Assembly (NCBI GenBank): GCA_963969365.1
Contig: OZ017750.1
Span: forward strand, 124,001-188,000
From: Asterochloris sp. CNOR1
Lineage: Eukaryota > Chlorophyta > Trebouxiophyceae > Trebouxiales > Trebouxiaceae
Direction of reading: 5' to 3'
DNA length: 64,000 nt
The notes beneath the pieces were generated by a model. That model did not search any database. It saw only the letters and a list, made by a program, of their open reading frames with translations, and had not been told where the DNA came from. Made by a program: the position numbers and the translations under genes. Positions 12,201 to 24,200 of the stretch are shown here, one piece after another; positions within the stretch are counted from its first letter, which is position 1; each line of letters begins with the position of its first letter.

Positions 12201-15200
12201 CAAGACACCGTTCCTACCTGTGCAACTGCCTCAACCATTCAGATGTCTGTCCTTGAAAACTGTCTGCTCAGCATACAGGGCTCAGCCACATAGTGCTGAG
12301 CAGCCCTCACCTGAACCATCTTTGTTGCTGCTATCAGCCCACTGCAGGGAGCAGAGCAGCTCGTGGGGCGCCACAGCAGCGGTGCCGCGCCCCAGCAGGA
12401 CCTCGATGCCGGTGGCCGCCATCACATCGACCATCAGCAGCGCTGGTGGCTGCGCTTGGGGCTGGATGGCCTGCGGGAGGTCGACATGGAGCATGGTGAA
12501 GCACAGACCAGGACCAGATCTGAGCCATTGCAGCCTGTCCATGCCAGACAGGAGCCAGGCGTGGGATGCACAAGGCTTCCAGTGCCAGCAGCAACCAATG
12601 TGCTGACAGCACATTGCTGGTGTCCATGTAAATGTAATGAGCACAGAGCACAGAATGTCGGCGCCCTGGCAATCATTTTTGCTCATAAGTATGGCCCCTG
12701 TCCCACTCCAGATGGGCAGGTTCTTGCGCCAACTCCCCCTAGGAGAGGAGTTCAAAGCTCAACCTGGGTGTTTGTGTGGTTACATCATCCTGGACGTGTC
12801 AGTGTCAGGCGCACCTGCTGCTGAGAGTGGCGCATGGGAGGCCGCGTCATGGGCTGCAGGACGGGGGTGGCCTTGTCGATGTCCAGGTCAGCTGTCACCC
12901 TGAAGAAGGGAACCAGCACAAACGTCAGCTAAGCTCAGATCAGGTCAGATCGGGGAGGCAGTGCGGGGAGAGCCATGAGATTGGAGGGCAGCTCAGCAGA
13001 TTACTGATCTCTCCACCAGAAGCAGGCATCAATGCAGCTGCGCGAGCAGACCACTGCTCCACTGCCAGCTGTGCCTCCCCACTCAGAAGCTGGGCACAGT
13101 TGAAGAGACTGGTCAAGAAGTCACAGGCGGTTTGCACAGTCCAGCTCCAGCTGTGCCTTCCACTCAAAGGCCTATAAAAGTGAGAGGGACTGATCAAGAA
13201 CTCACAGGCGGTCCCCAAAGTCCAGCTCCAGCTGTGCCCCCACCCCCAGCCTGTTGTGCACCACGGTGTGCAAACTGGAGGCGTCTGCCGCCGCCAGCTG
13301 GCGCTTGTAGGTCTCCTTGCCCTGCACCGCGCGCAGGTCCTGCCACTCCTGGAGGGCGGCCACGAAGCTGCTGGCGGCGGCATAGGCCAGGGTCAGGTGC
13401 AGGGTCTCGCTGGTGCTCTTCACGGTGAGGTAGGTGCCTGGGGAGACGCCATGTGCAGCCTGCAGGTGGTGAAGGAAACTGCTGACGCTTCATTGAGAAT
13501 GAAAGCAACAACTCCTCCCCTGCAATCCCTGTGTGCAGGCAGGCATCTGCGGGCTGCCTGTGTCTGGGCATCAGGCTTTGCTCCCGCTGCAAACAGACAT
13601 CAGGATGCCACAGATCTGCATGCAGGCCAGAAGTAACCCACAATCATGTGGATTGCCAGCAAGTTGGCAGGCCACCATGCCTGAAAGCCAGGACACACTG
13701 TGACAAACCGTTCAGACCTTGCATTCTGCAGCAAGCCTTGCATGACAAACTCGTGCTCAGGTCATTTACTACATAGAGAGAAGGGCTGTGAGGCAGTGCC
13801 CACCAGTGAGCCTGGGTTCATGTCCAGCTTCACGATGAGGTCCCAGGGCTCCAGCACCGGCTCCCAGGCAGAGATGACGGAGTTATACGACCAGGCAGAC
13901 GTCTTGAAGCCCAGGTAGGCCTGCAGTCAGCAGCGCTCTGCCTGGCAGTCAACAGCACAAAAAAACCCGGAGCACAAAGGTGGCAGCTGATGGACCAGGC
14001 AGAGTACTGAAACCCCAGGCAGCTCTGGCAGGGGCCGTCTTGTGCCTGGACAAATGGCAAGTTCAACAGCAAAAAAAGAGAGATCTCCAAAGTGGGCATG
14101 GTAACATGTTCCGCAACACCATAGTGGAGGTGGTCTGTGGCGGCCCAGTCCCTGTCAGGTTGATGATTTGTGAAAGCGCTGCATTCAGAGCACCCCACCT
14201 GAAGGACGTTGCCGGACAGGCGCCGCAGCCCCGACTCGACCTCTCCCAGCTCCACTTCCAGAAGCGGGCGGCGCAGGGCGTCCCGCAGCAGCAGGCTTGT
14301 GTGCCCAGTCCTGACCACCACATTCAGGCTCTGCTCCTGCAGCGACAAGGGGAACCCTGAGGCAGATGTGCACAAAAGCATAATTTTGGAGTTTGTCTAG
14401 AAGTGCAGACTCCAAGTGTCAAGAGCAGTACAGCAGGCCATTACAAACCTTATAAGCCAAAACCTTGCTCTCAGCCACATCCAGGTCATACATGCAGTAC
14501 ATCAACCAGTGTGTATTGCCTAGCATGGCTGCAAGGGGTACAGCTGGCGGGCATCCGATGCCCTTCCCTGCTGCTGCCCTCTTCTTCACACCCCCTGTTC
14601 ACTCTGCAGCATGTCAAAGATTAGAGCTTGGCCAGACCCTTCACCTTCTGGGCCTGCTGGCGCTGCTCCCCGGTGCCCTCCCCGCCCTCGTCCAGCACCC
14701 TGAGCCGGTACATGTCCTCAGGCTGGGGTGGGGAGGTGGGCACCGCCGCCAGGAAGGTCCCCAGCCTGTCATCCCCCAGCCATGCCGCCAAGGGCGCCCT
14801 GTTGCGGTGAGCGGGCAGCAGCCAGTTGGCTCTGCCAGTGTAGCCTGGCTGCCGGCCCACAGCGTCGGCTCGCACGCAACGCATGACCTTGGTCGAGGGC
14901 ACCTTGCGGCCGGCCGTTGCCACGAAGCCCATCGCAACGTATCTGCAGAGTAGTGGCCTTGGGGTCAGAGCAGGCAGTAGAGGCAGCAAAGGGGCCAGCC
15001 CAGCATCAGACAGTCTGGAGGCAGGCATCGTGTGCACAGTCCCATGTCAAAGGCTGGCACAGTTGCAAGGCTTTGTTGGGCTGTGCAGCTCTGGCTGCTG
15101 AGATTGTTTTCCCCCCTGTGTGACAGACGGTGTGTGATAACGTGTGATGAGCAGCAAAGGCTCCAGAAGGCTCCTGTGAGTGCGCCACAGCCCCCAAGGA

Positions 15201-18200
15201 TGCTACAGCAAGCGTGCTCAAGGCTGACAACACCGCTGCACCGCAGGGTGTTGGGGTTGGGGGTTTAGGCTTTATGGTTTGACGCAGCCCCACCCTGGCA
15301 TGGGCACAGCCTTCCAGATGCACAGGCGCTGGTCTTCGCGGGTGTGCTCGTCCATCCACACAAAGGCAAACCCACGGGGCTGCGTCAGCAGAGGAGTGCC
15401 ATCTCGCTGCCCTGTGCCATCGGTCAGGTCGCTGTCCTGGATCACAGTGACCCCCTCGGGCGGGTCATAGCCTGTGACCAGGCAGTCGCCTGCAGAAACA
15501 AAACAAGTGTTCACGTGACAGCTCCCAAGACGGCAATGTGACAAGGCAGCCACCTGCAACAAAACAAAATGAAAGTGTGTGTGTCTCAGCTCACATGATG
15601 CACACCATGCACAGGCTGCTCTGGGGCTAAGTGACCTAATTGGCAGCACAACGGGAACTCTGTTACTGCTGTGCTGGTTCCTTTACAACCTGTGACCAGG
15701 CAGGCACCTGCAGAAACATGAGGCTTCTGTTGCTGTGTGCAACTCCCATGATAATGCACAGGCTGCTCTGGGGGTATCAGTGACCAGGCAGCCACCTGCA
15801 CCTAGAATGGCTTCTGCAGCTGATGTACAGAAGGCAGTCTGTCCCCTGGGTCTGTGTTTGGGCACTCTGCGGGACAACCGAGGGCGCGAAGCTTACAGGG
15901 ATTGATGATGTTGGCGCGAGATGTCCCTGTTGTCTTGAGCACCTGATAAACATATATTCCAACTGCAGCCAGCTCACTGTTCCTGCAGGAGATCCAACCT
16001 GGTGCAGGAACAGCCATTTCTGCACAAGGAGCTCTCCTACCAACTCTCGGTGAGCTGGCTGCTGTCGAACACATGTCAGTGTGAGTGCAGATGCCTCAGC
16101 CTTTTTGAGGCATGGGCCTCACTTGCGGCAAAGCTGGGGAGCACTGACTTGTGGTTTACTCACATGTTATGGAATCAGCTTGGGCAGTGTCCCTGCTCTC
16201 CTTCTGTGGTCTCAGCAACTAGCTGTGTCAATGCACTCTGCTGGCAGAGAACATCGCAAGTCGCCATGCAAGGGCTTGCAGGGCGAACTGCTGAAACCCC
16301 TGCCACTGGTGTGCCACGAGGCCATTTGAGGCAGACTGCTGCCAGTGCGCCCTGAAGCATGCAGGCAAACAGCACAGCAGCAGGGCATCAAACTCGCCAA
16401 CTGCAGTGGCAACTTCGGAGTGACTGCTGAACCCCAGCCAGTGGGTGGGCCCATCATTTGGACTGCATGTGACATCCAGTCCTGGTGTTGGGGCCGTCCC
16501 TCTGCGCCCTGCTGGGAAAGAAGAAAAAAACCCAGGCAGTGTGCACGAGGACAGGCCCAAGACCAGGGCGAAGATTGCATAAGCCTTACCAGGGCAGGGG
16601 GCAATAAGGACAGGCGGGTGGCACAAAAATGGCAGGGTGCACAAGGACAGATAGCCAGCACAGGTGCTTGGCTCCTCAGTGGCCAGCTGGCACATGCCTT
16701 AGGCAGGCAGGGTGCACAAGTACCCAACCTAAACCCCAGACCCTGCCCAGCTGCTCGGCTTTCCATGACATCATGGTCCCCAAGTGCTGGGTGCCAGCTC
16801 GCAGTAGCCAGCTGGCATCCAGCAGTGGACCACAATGCAATGGAGCATATGCTGCGGGTTGCACGACTGGTGTCCATATGTCGCAAAGGGTACTGTCTCA
16901 AGTGAGCAAACTTGCAATCAATGGGATCATTGAAATGAAAAGGAGTAGACCATGAGGCAGGTTTGTATCTTGGCTGGCCACTAGATCTCCAGAGGCCTGC
17001 TAGGCTCGCCTGGATTGTACTGGCCGCGTGTGGGTGCCTTACGACCTCCCAAGCCAGCCTAGAATGCCTTTGAATATCCAGTGGAAGCCAATAGCAAACT
17101 ACCACCGACATAGCCATGAAGCAAGAATTGCTTGTGCACTGTCCGCAATGTCAGAGCTAGACACATGTGACAGAATTGTCACATGTTGTGCCCAGCAGTC
17201 ACAGCAGCCGGCTGAACAGTAGTGGCTGGCAGGCCGCAGTCAATCTCGCGTCAGTTACTGCTGTTCAGCCGGCTGCTGAAGCCAGGTGTCAACAGTACGC
17301 GTATGCACAGGCACAATATGATGTGTGGCCTGCCATAACACGAGATGGGAAGTGCAGGGATGCTTGGAAGGGGCAACACAAAGCCCTTTTGGGGTCACCC
17401 CACCCAAGGGTATCATCAGTGGCACGTACTGCGGTGGTTGGCCCAGGCAGCACAGGCACTGGCCGGCCTGCCTGGAGCAGCCCACTATGACAAGTACCAG
17501 TCTGATACCATTGAGGAAGGCCAAGAGGTCCCCAGGCGCGTTCACACAGCGTCCAAGCAGTGCCCACAGACGCAGGGACTGCATGGCCTGCCATGGCACC
17601 ACATGGACTGCAGGGGATGCTTGCAGGGACAGAGACAAGAGCCTTTGGGGTCACCCCACTCAATGGTACCAGAACTGGTACACACTGCATTGCAGCAGCT
17701 TCAACCGCTTAGGCAGCCGGTGCCTGTGCTGCCTGGGCCAGCCGTGCGCTGCAGTCATACCCAGTCTGGTACCTTTGAGGAGGCCAGAGAGGTCCCAAGG
17801 CGCATCGGCTGAGCATGCCACCAATGGCCTCAGGCACATTGCAGTATATAGCCTGCCAAGACATGACACGACATGGACACCTTTTTACTCTATCCTGTAC
17901 ATGAAGCTGCACACTTACATCCGACTGACCCGACCTTTTGCACTGCTCTGGTGCAGGCTCCCACAATGTCGCCTGCAGAGCCCTTGCACACCGTCTTTCA
18001 GCAGCACCAGGATCCCCTGAGCAACCGTTCCCTGAATGCCTGCTGGCCAGGTAGCAGCAGTCATGCAGGGACATGCTGCTGAGGGTTTGCTGCTCGCAGA
18101 TAGCTGCCACAGATTGTGTCTGTGGATTCAAACATGACCGCACCTGCGTCCGAGACTCTCAGGCGCTGAGCACTCCTCGGCAGTTCAGAACGCGAAGGCT

Positions 18201-21200
18201 GAGGAGTGCTCAGCATCTGAGGATCCAGACGCCGTGGCAGCCACCTTCACCTCCACAGACACAGGAGTGGCGCAGGGCTGCGTGCAGGGGGCAACACAAG
18301 AGCCCTTTGGGGACACCGTACTCAACAGTATCATACCTGGGTACTTCGGGCAGTGCTGAGCCCAGGCGGCACAGGCATTGGCCTGCCTGGCACTTACCAC
18401 AGCCTTCAGCACCATCTTGCTACCTTTGAGGCACGCCGAAGAGGTCCCCAGGCGCGATGACTCAACCCTTTGGGGCCACCCCACACAGAGGCACCAGACT
18501 GAGTCAAAGTGTGGTGGTGGCACCAAGGAGCACAGGCATTGGCCTGCCAGGCACCCATGAGTGCCAGCAGGCACCCATGAGTGCCAGCTGGCACCAAGGC
18601 ATGTCAGCAAAGCCGGTCCCTGTGCTGCCTAGGACTAGCAGAATGCGGTGGTTCCAGGTGGCCACCTCTGAGGGGTGGGGCATGAAGAGGTCCCCAGGCG
18701 CACTGACTCGCATCCAAAGCAGTGTCCACAGGCACAACCTGACTCCATGGCCAGCCGTGACACGACATGGGAAACGCAGGGGAGCTTGCAAGACAAGAAT
18801 TGGGTTCTGGTCTTGCAAGGCCGCCTGCAGTTCCCATGGTTGGGGCCACCTCACTCAATGGTATCAGGAGGCTAGGGAAATTGGGGCAGTGGCTGGCCCA
18901 AGCAGCACAGGCACTGGCCTGCCTGGTACTTGTTGCATTGGCTGGTCCCATGCAGGCAGGCAATTGCCTGCATGGGACCTGCAAAAGGCAACACGTACCA
19001 GTTTGGTACCATTGAGGGAGACCGATGAGGTCCCCAGGCGCCCTGACTCAGCATCCAAGAAGTGACCACAGGCACATGTCGGATGTGTGGCCTGCTCTGA
19101 CAAGACATGGGAACTGCAGGGGCAAGGCAAGAGCCCTTTGGGGCCACCCCAACGACAATGGTATCATCAATAGGGGACATACTGCAGTGGCTGGCCCAGG
19201 CGCACAGGCACTGGCCGGCCTGCCTGGAGCAGGCCACTTCAACAAGCACCAACAGATACCAGAGGGAGGCCACAGAGGTCCCCAGGCCACTTTAGTAAGC
19301 ATCCCAGCAGGCAAACCTGAATGTGTGGCCTGCCATGACAAGACATGGGACTTGCAGGGATGCTTGCAAGGGCAAAACAAAAGCCCTTTGGGGCCACTCC
19401 AGTCAATGGTATGATGAAGATTGGCACGTACTGCGGTGGCTAGTACAGGCAGCACAGGCACTGGCCTGCCTGCCTGGACCAGCCAGCCTGCTGTGGTTAC
19501 TAGTTTGGTACCTTTGAGAGAGGTCAAGGTCCCCAGGCGCGTTGACTGAGCATCCAAGCAGTGACCGGAGGCACAACCTGAGTGTGTGGCCTGCCATGGC
19601 ACGCCATGGAGACTGCAGGGATGCTTGCAGGGGCAGCACAGGAGCCCTTGGGATCACCCCACCAACACTTAATGCAATGGTACCAACACTTGATACAAAA
19701 GGCGGACGTCAGCCATGGCAGCACAGGCACTGGCAGGCCAGCGCATGTGCTGCTGGGGCTGACCACATCCTGTTCACCACAGCCGCAAGCACCATGGTGA
19801 CACCTTTGAGGGAGGCCAGAGGGAGGTCCTGGGCACATCTGTTCAGCACTCGGCTTGTATCCAGGTCTAACAACAGGTAGGCAGGTCAGAGGCTGAAGTA
19901 GACTTGGGCCCGATCACTGAATGGGAGCACTTTGCCCTAGATACCGCGCCGCACCCAGAGCATCATCAAAAAGGATGACTGAGAGTTGTCCATACATGCA
20001 TACCAGCCTGCAGCGTCCTGCCTTGAGGTGCTGGCGGTACTTAGGACAAGACTTAGCAGTGGTCATCCATACGCAGCAGGCCTGCAGCTCCTGGCCAGCA
20101 GAGCGACAGCTCCTCAATACCCTTTGAGGTTCTTGATCCATTCATGAAGTGGCTCACCAGATGCACCCATGAGCGTCATAGATTGCGCGAGAGCAGGCTT
20201 ACCAAGAGAGACATAGCCCTGTGGGGGAACGGGGCGCCAGATGCCGGCCCCCTCCTTGGAGTTCCCCCGCACCGACTTGTCCCACCAGATGCGCCGGAAG
20301 TCCACAGCCGTGGCCTGCAGCCGCCGCTTGGACTGCGTGCGCAGCAGCTGGTGCCGCGTCTTGCGGAAGGAGCGGTAGCTGTCGAAGCCGACAGCCTTGG
20401 CGGGGGTGGCTCGTGGGGACAGGGCTCCCTGGGCCGCAGCGCCTGGCTGGGCCAGGGCTGCAGGCGTCATGCCCAGGGGGGAGCGCAGGTCCAGCATGGG
20501 GCCTGCAATAGGCAGCAGGGCATCCTAAAAAAAAAAAGTCAGAATGCTGCAGTTTCAGGTTTGAATGCTGCAGGCGTCATGCCCAGGGGGGAGCGCAGGT
20601 CCAGCAAGGGGCCTGCAAGCGGCAGCAGAGCATTCTTTTTCGACCAGATGAGTTAGAAAGCTGCAGTCGCTGATCTGAATGCTGCAGGCGTCATGCCCAG
20701 GGGGAAGCGTAGGTTCAGCATGGGGCCTGCAAGAGGCAGCAGGGCAACCTTGTTGAGAAAGATGAGTCAAAGTGCTGCAGGCACCGGTTTGAATGCAGCA
20801 GGCGCCATGCCCAGGAAGCACACTGGTTACTGGCGACTCTCTAGGTGGGTTGGAATCTCCTGCGCCTTCTGGGCAGCCAAGGCAGCTTGCCGCACAGCAG
20901 CAACACATCATGGGAACAGCATCGCCGACCAGATGCATACTGGAGCGTCCCCACTGGACCAACAGCTAACTTGCACGCATAGACCTGCCGTCAGAAGCAG
21001 CTTTGAGCCTGCTTGGCAGCAGCTTGACAGCAGCTACCAACAGAAGGAGGGGCCACCTGGGCAGAGCCACCTCAAAGGTTATGGGGCCCAGCTCCAGGCA
21101 AGAGCATGTCGGGTGGGGTGGCTTGGAAAGACCCACCTGCAGGCTCTCCATGATGCTCTGCTGAGCCCACCAGAAAGGTGGCGGCTGAGTTGTCGACGCA

Positions 21201-24200
21201 CCACAGCATTGAGTCAGCCAGCTTGCTCTCGCTCTCCTTCTGGGACGGCTGCTGCCGGCCGGCAGTGGTAGACAAGCTCTGCCCCAGAGCAGCCTGCAGA
21301 CAGGCAGCATGTGCCTTGAGATGTGAGTGTGCACAGGGAGCAATCAGTGTCGCACTCGCACAGCACACCAGCAAGCGCCAGCAAGGCAGGCTGCAGTGCA
21401 TCCAGGAGCAAGCATGGCTGGCTCCTTGGTACCTCACTTGTCACCCCTGCAAGCTGGAGCTGGCTCTGACTACCCAAAGCATCTGCTGCGCAGCATATGC
21501 ACAGGTCTCAGCAATGGCAAAGGGCTGCGACTCATGCCTCAGCTCACCTCGGTACCTGCTGCCTGGTGCAGGCAGACCATGGCAGTCAGCGAAGGGGGCC
21601 TCATCGCCGGGAGTGGCGATGCATCCCAGCCCCACATACTGGTCATGCGGCTTGGGCTGCCAGAGAGTCAGACCCCGGCCGCTCCATACCTGAGTGTACC
21701 CAGTCGGGTATGTCACCAGCCCACTGTTGACAGCCACTGCCAGAACCTGCACACAGTGACACAATAGATGAAATAGGTGGCACTGGCCTCGCCCATCTGA
21801 GCGCAGACCTGAGACATCATGCGAAATGTGGAGAGGTGGTCACAATTTTCATTCAGCATGCTGATGGGGCAAGCATGCTTCAGCTTCTTGCACAACTCAC
21901 ATCAGAGCAGGGGCGCAATGGTAGGAGGTGCCTTCAGCATCCAGTGTGCTTGCACCAAACTGCTGGTGGCTGGGGAATGCATGCTCAGGCGTGAGTGAAC
22001 ATGAAGAAGAGCCGCAAAGTGCCCCATTGCTCAAAGAGCAAAGTGCAGGACGAGGTGGTCAACAGGGAGAACAACGCTGCAGCACATATATGCCCACATT
22101 GAGCCAACCTTTGAGGGACAAGTTCTCCAGAACACTAAAGGCAGAACAGGAACAGAGTAGGAACTTCTTCAAGGGGCAGGGTGACCATGCCACATGATAC
22201 TTGTTAAAATGCACACACCTGGAAGGTGGGCTGTGAGCCCCCAGCGGTGATGCAGTCGCCCAGGATGGCATAGCCAATGGGGGCCTGGGGGGCGCCACAC
22301 GGTTATGCCCCGGTCGCTGCCCAGGACGTGGGCGTCTGTGCAGGCCGCCGCTGAGCTGCGGTGGTCCCGGCTGGTTGGTCCACAGCTGGGTGAAGCGAGT
22401 GCATTTTGCTACCGGCCTGCAGACAGGACACTTCATTTTTTATGTGGGCTGTGAGAGGGGGGGGGGGGGGGGGGGAGGGGGGGGGGGGGGGGGAGTGCAT
22501 GTTCTGCCGACGCATGATGTGCCAGTGCTAGATTTGGTGTCAGTCCCTGCCGGAGGGTTGCAAGCCAGAAGGCTGCAGGTGCGACCAGCCGCCTTGTGTA
22601 ACGCCTCTTCCAAACCCCCTTCTGTGGGCTGCCACACGAGCCAGGCCAAATATTCTTCTGTCAGAGGCATCTTGGTCTACACTGTCAAGATAGAGGCTTA
22701 GAGGGTCATGTGCCTGGCCAAGCTGGAATCCAAGCGTCAAAGAAGTCTGCGCCGCCGAAAGGACACAGAATTTTGAACCACTCACTGGTCGGGAGATGGC
22801 TGCACCAGAGGCTCCAGCACAGAGCTCTGCAGGCTGCCCACCAGCTCCAGGATGTCGGCTGACAGGTTCAGCCGCAGATCGCTGATGGAAAAGTTCAGGT
22901 CGCCCACAGGGCCAGGATTCCGCAGGGACATATCCACTGCGATGCGGCAGGGCTTCCAGGACGGAGCCGCGCACCTGGCTGGCACCCTGGTGGGCAGTCT
23001 GCACGGGCGAGGAAGGAAGCTTGTGTTCAGGCACATGGAACCACCGAGCAACAGCAAGGCATCTGCCCAGGATGGGCACCTTGCGCCCCAGGCCACGCAG
23101 CCGTACTTTTGGTGAATGCAGATGAACACTCAGCCCCTCTGGTAGCAGTGTCCCTGATAGGCAGGCAACATTCGCATTGACGCCCAAAATCCAAATCTCA
23201 GTGACAATCACCTCCTCAGCCTCAGAATGGGCCTGCGCCTCGCTCAGATTGATCTGGGTGGCCACCTTGAACCCCCGCAGCTCTGCATGGGCCGTCCTGC
23301 TCATCCCCCTCCACCCTGTAGCGGGCTGCCAGGTCCAGACTGGCCGCCAGCATGCGCACAGAGTGCTGCTCATGCTTGCGGCGCTCCTTGCTGACGGCTG
23401 CAGCCTGGCCCTTCAGGTCTGCCTTCAGCAGGTCAGCCTCCTGCAGCAGCAGGGCATCAGACCACTCATTGCAGTTGTCTCCAAAACTTGCAGCTCGGTG
23501 TGCGTCCAGCACATCAGCCTCCTGCAACAGCAGGGAATCAGGCTGCAAACTGCAGCTTTGTCAGCGGGATTGCAGCCTGGTCTGCCTTTCAGAGGGCAGA
23601 CCACTGCATGGTGCGCTGAGGCAACCTGCTCCCCTTGTGCGCTCTCCCCACCTGCTGAGCTGCCTCAATCTCCACAAAGCGGAGGCCCATGCCCACCGCC
23701 TCCACCTCCAGCAGCAGGGTTTTGGACTGCAAGGTCTGAGCAGCTGCGGCCGTCACAGCGCTGCGGGCGTCCTCCACCAGGTCCGGGGCCACAGCTCTGC
23801 CGCGGCCGCCCCCTCTGGGCATGCCAGACATGGACTTGCGCAGGCCTGCCGCTCCGCCGCTCACGGCGCGGATTGTCCTGCAGGGGGCACAGTAGTGCGG
23901 TGGTCTAGAAAAGTGGAGATGGTTGCTTGTTGAGAGGTTGTCTGTCTAATGTCTGCTGGTGTGCTGTCCAAGCTGTCCAGAATGTTGAGGGGGCCCAAGG
24001 ACGCAGTGAGATCCGGCGAGGTCACCAGCACCAGCACTCATCGCTCACTGGACCACACGACACACTAACATGAACACGTGCCACTCAATGGCAATGCACG
24101 ACGATGTGGACATGTGCCTTGCAAATGACGGAGCACCACACCGGCCAGGTCATACAAGATGCTGTCCCCAGTGTGGCTTGGACTCAGCTCTCCCATGTCT

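Larger units (their letters stand above)
15490..20202. repeat. Intron 44, 4.7 kb, with foldbacks and a satellite
   Basis: 15490-15805 carries copies of the exon 45 acceptor; 16774-17278 and 18146-18233 hold inverted repeats; 17300-19850 is the approximately 250-bp satellite; 19860-20202 shows nothing clear. No conserved ORF. Confidence 0.8.

Noticed and set aside
13804-13830. GC donor after AACCCAG in exon 48
   Set aside because: It would pair with ccccag|GC in exon 49, but CTG|gtgggc with ctgcag|GCT gives canonical sites and correct phase.
18944-18980. Near-palindrome ggtcccatgcaggca...tgcctgcatgggacc as a regulatory site
   Set aside because: Lies inside one satellite unit and looks like local sequence variation; no context for a binding site.
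22303-22515. Proline-rich minus-strand ORF
   Set aside because: Its poly-Pro comes from the G/C homopolymer tract in intron 40.
23212-23265. Extension of exon 39 to 23212 (ELRGFKVATQINLSEAQ frame)
   Set aside because: Needs an extra-base break and still leaves exon 40 out of phase; kept only as an alternative.
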